Positions 32,468-32,916 of a stretch of DNA of 32,916 bases are shown one piece after another; position 1 is the stretch's first letter, and the number at the start of each line of letters is the position of its first letter. Source of the DNA: an uncultured Pelosinus sp. (GTDB lineage: Bacteria; Bacillota; Negativicutes; DSM-13327); assembly GCA_946415545.1 (NCBI GenBank), contig CAMKSY010000006.1:1-32916 (forward strand). Reading direction: 5' to 3'. Both the position numbers and the translations under genes were made by a program. The notes under the pieces were generated by a model, which worked only from the letters and a program-made list of their open reading frames with translations, was not told where the DNA came from and made no database searches.

Positions 32468-32916
32468 ATTTTAATACAATCTAATGTTATAGTTATTCGA
32501 ACCATTTGAATATAAACTGTTCAAATGGTTATATTATTTTCAGTACATCTAATGTGTTAGTTACTCGGATCGAGTGATTGTGGCTAGGCATTTCTGCTAT
32601 GGATTTCAATACATCTAATGTGTTAGTTACTCTTTAGGTGAATCGTTAGCACTTGCTTTGGAAACCGATTTCAATACATCTAATGTGTTAGTTACTCATA
32701 AGAGCCTGTAAAAGCTCCTGTACCACCTATGCCTATTTCAATACATCTAATGTGTTAGTTACTCCCTATAGCGGTTTAGCCTATGTAGCAGGTTATATAT
32801 TTCAATACATCTAATGTGTTAGTTACTCTTTTCGACCAACTTGCCAGTAGAATTTCGTAAATCTAATTTCAATACATCTAATGTGTTAGTTACTCGGAAG
32901 AACAGGAACTTAAATC
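32468..32916 (-). CRISPR. CRISPR array 2, trailer end (continues past the window)
   Basis: Same repeat and orientation as array 1. Five intact repeats begin at 32603, 32668, 32735, 32799 and 32866. The repeat at 32537 has two substitutions, and the outermost unit at 32468-32498 is decayed, with several changes and an inserted base. Decay at this side marks the trailer end, so the leader lies to the right beyond 32916. The first interval (32499-32536) is not an ordinary spacer: it holds a perfect 11-bp inverted repeat AACCATTTGAA/TTCAAATGGTT (32500-32510 with 32520-32530). Confidence 0.95.

Overview
The window looks like chromosomal DNA of a Negativicute (a diderm, Gram-negative-staining Firmicute such as the Sporomusaceae). 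The evidence is an outer-membrane porin with an N-terminal SLH domain at the left edge, several TonB-dependent receptors (an outer-membrane function) beside clostridial-type promoters and ribosome-binding sites, and a clostridial type I-B CRISPR-Cas locus. The genus is an inference; no rRNA or housekeeping marker is present.

Left part (1-18242), metal and cofactor acquisition. A partial SLH porin (minus strand) is preceded by a long leader holding a cobalamin riboswitch with its own promoter and terminator. Next come a TonB C-terminal-domain protein behind a promoter with an embedded Fur box, and two paralogous modules, each an AraC-family regulator divergent from a TonB-dependent siderophore receptor (AraC1/receptor 1 at 2169-5732; AraC2/receptor 2 at 7522-11077). 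A PepSY membrane protein of the siderophore-iron reductase type converges on receptor 1. A stranded receptor C-terminus at 11220-11321 is the scar of a third receptor. An SbmA/YddA-type ABC exporter/permease with a Fur box follows. A Fur-boxed four-gene operon (minus) then encodes a FepA/CirA-like receptor, an ECF-type S-component-like membrane protein, a [FeFe]-hydrogenase-like iron-sulfur protein and a cysteine-poor FmdE-like protein; a Crp/Fnr regulator is transcribed away from it. Fur-like boxes recur before most of these units, so the region reads as an iron-starvation regulon.

Middle (18243-19811). A small hypothetical gene, a stretch of about 700 bp that probably encodes two divergent small RNAs (a long irregular hairpin on minus, a compact multi-branched RNA on plus), and a small coiled-coil protein.

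Right part (19812-32916), a complete type I-B CRISPR-Cas locus: a 44-repeat array (19812-22652), leader, then cas2, cas1, cas4, cas3, cas5, cas7, cas8b and cas6 in one minus-strand operon (transcribed cas6 to cas2). A second array with the same repeat begins at the right edge (from 32468). Between the cas promoter and that array lies a Fic-domain gene that appears frameshifted.

Most interesting signal: immediately upstream of cas6, on the opposite strand, are two degenerate CRISPR repeats (31456-31485 and 31512-31541) behind their own promoter, flanking a 26-nt pseudo-spacer. The first bases of that pseudo-spacer match the cas promoter/start region (8 nt, or 11 nt including the repeat end). 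This is the layout of a CreR/CreA-type crRNA-like regulator that would steer Cascade to repress its own cas operon. It lies in the leader of the fic gene, so it may also tie a toxin-like protein to CRISPR integrity. All of this was read by eye; no database search, folding program or expression data was available.
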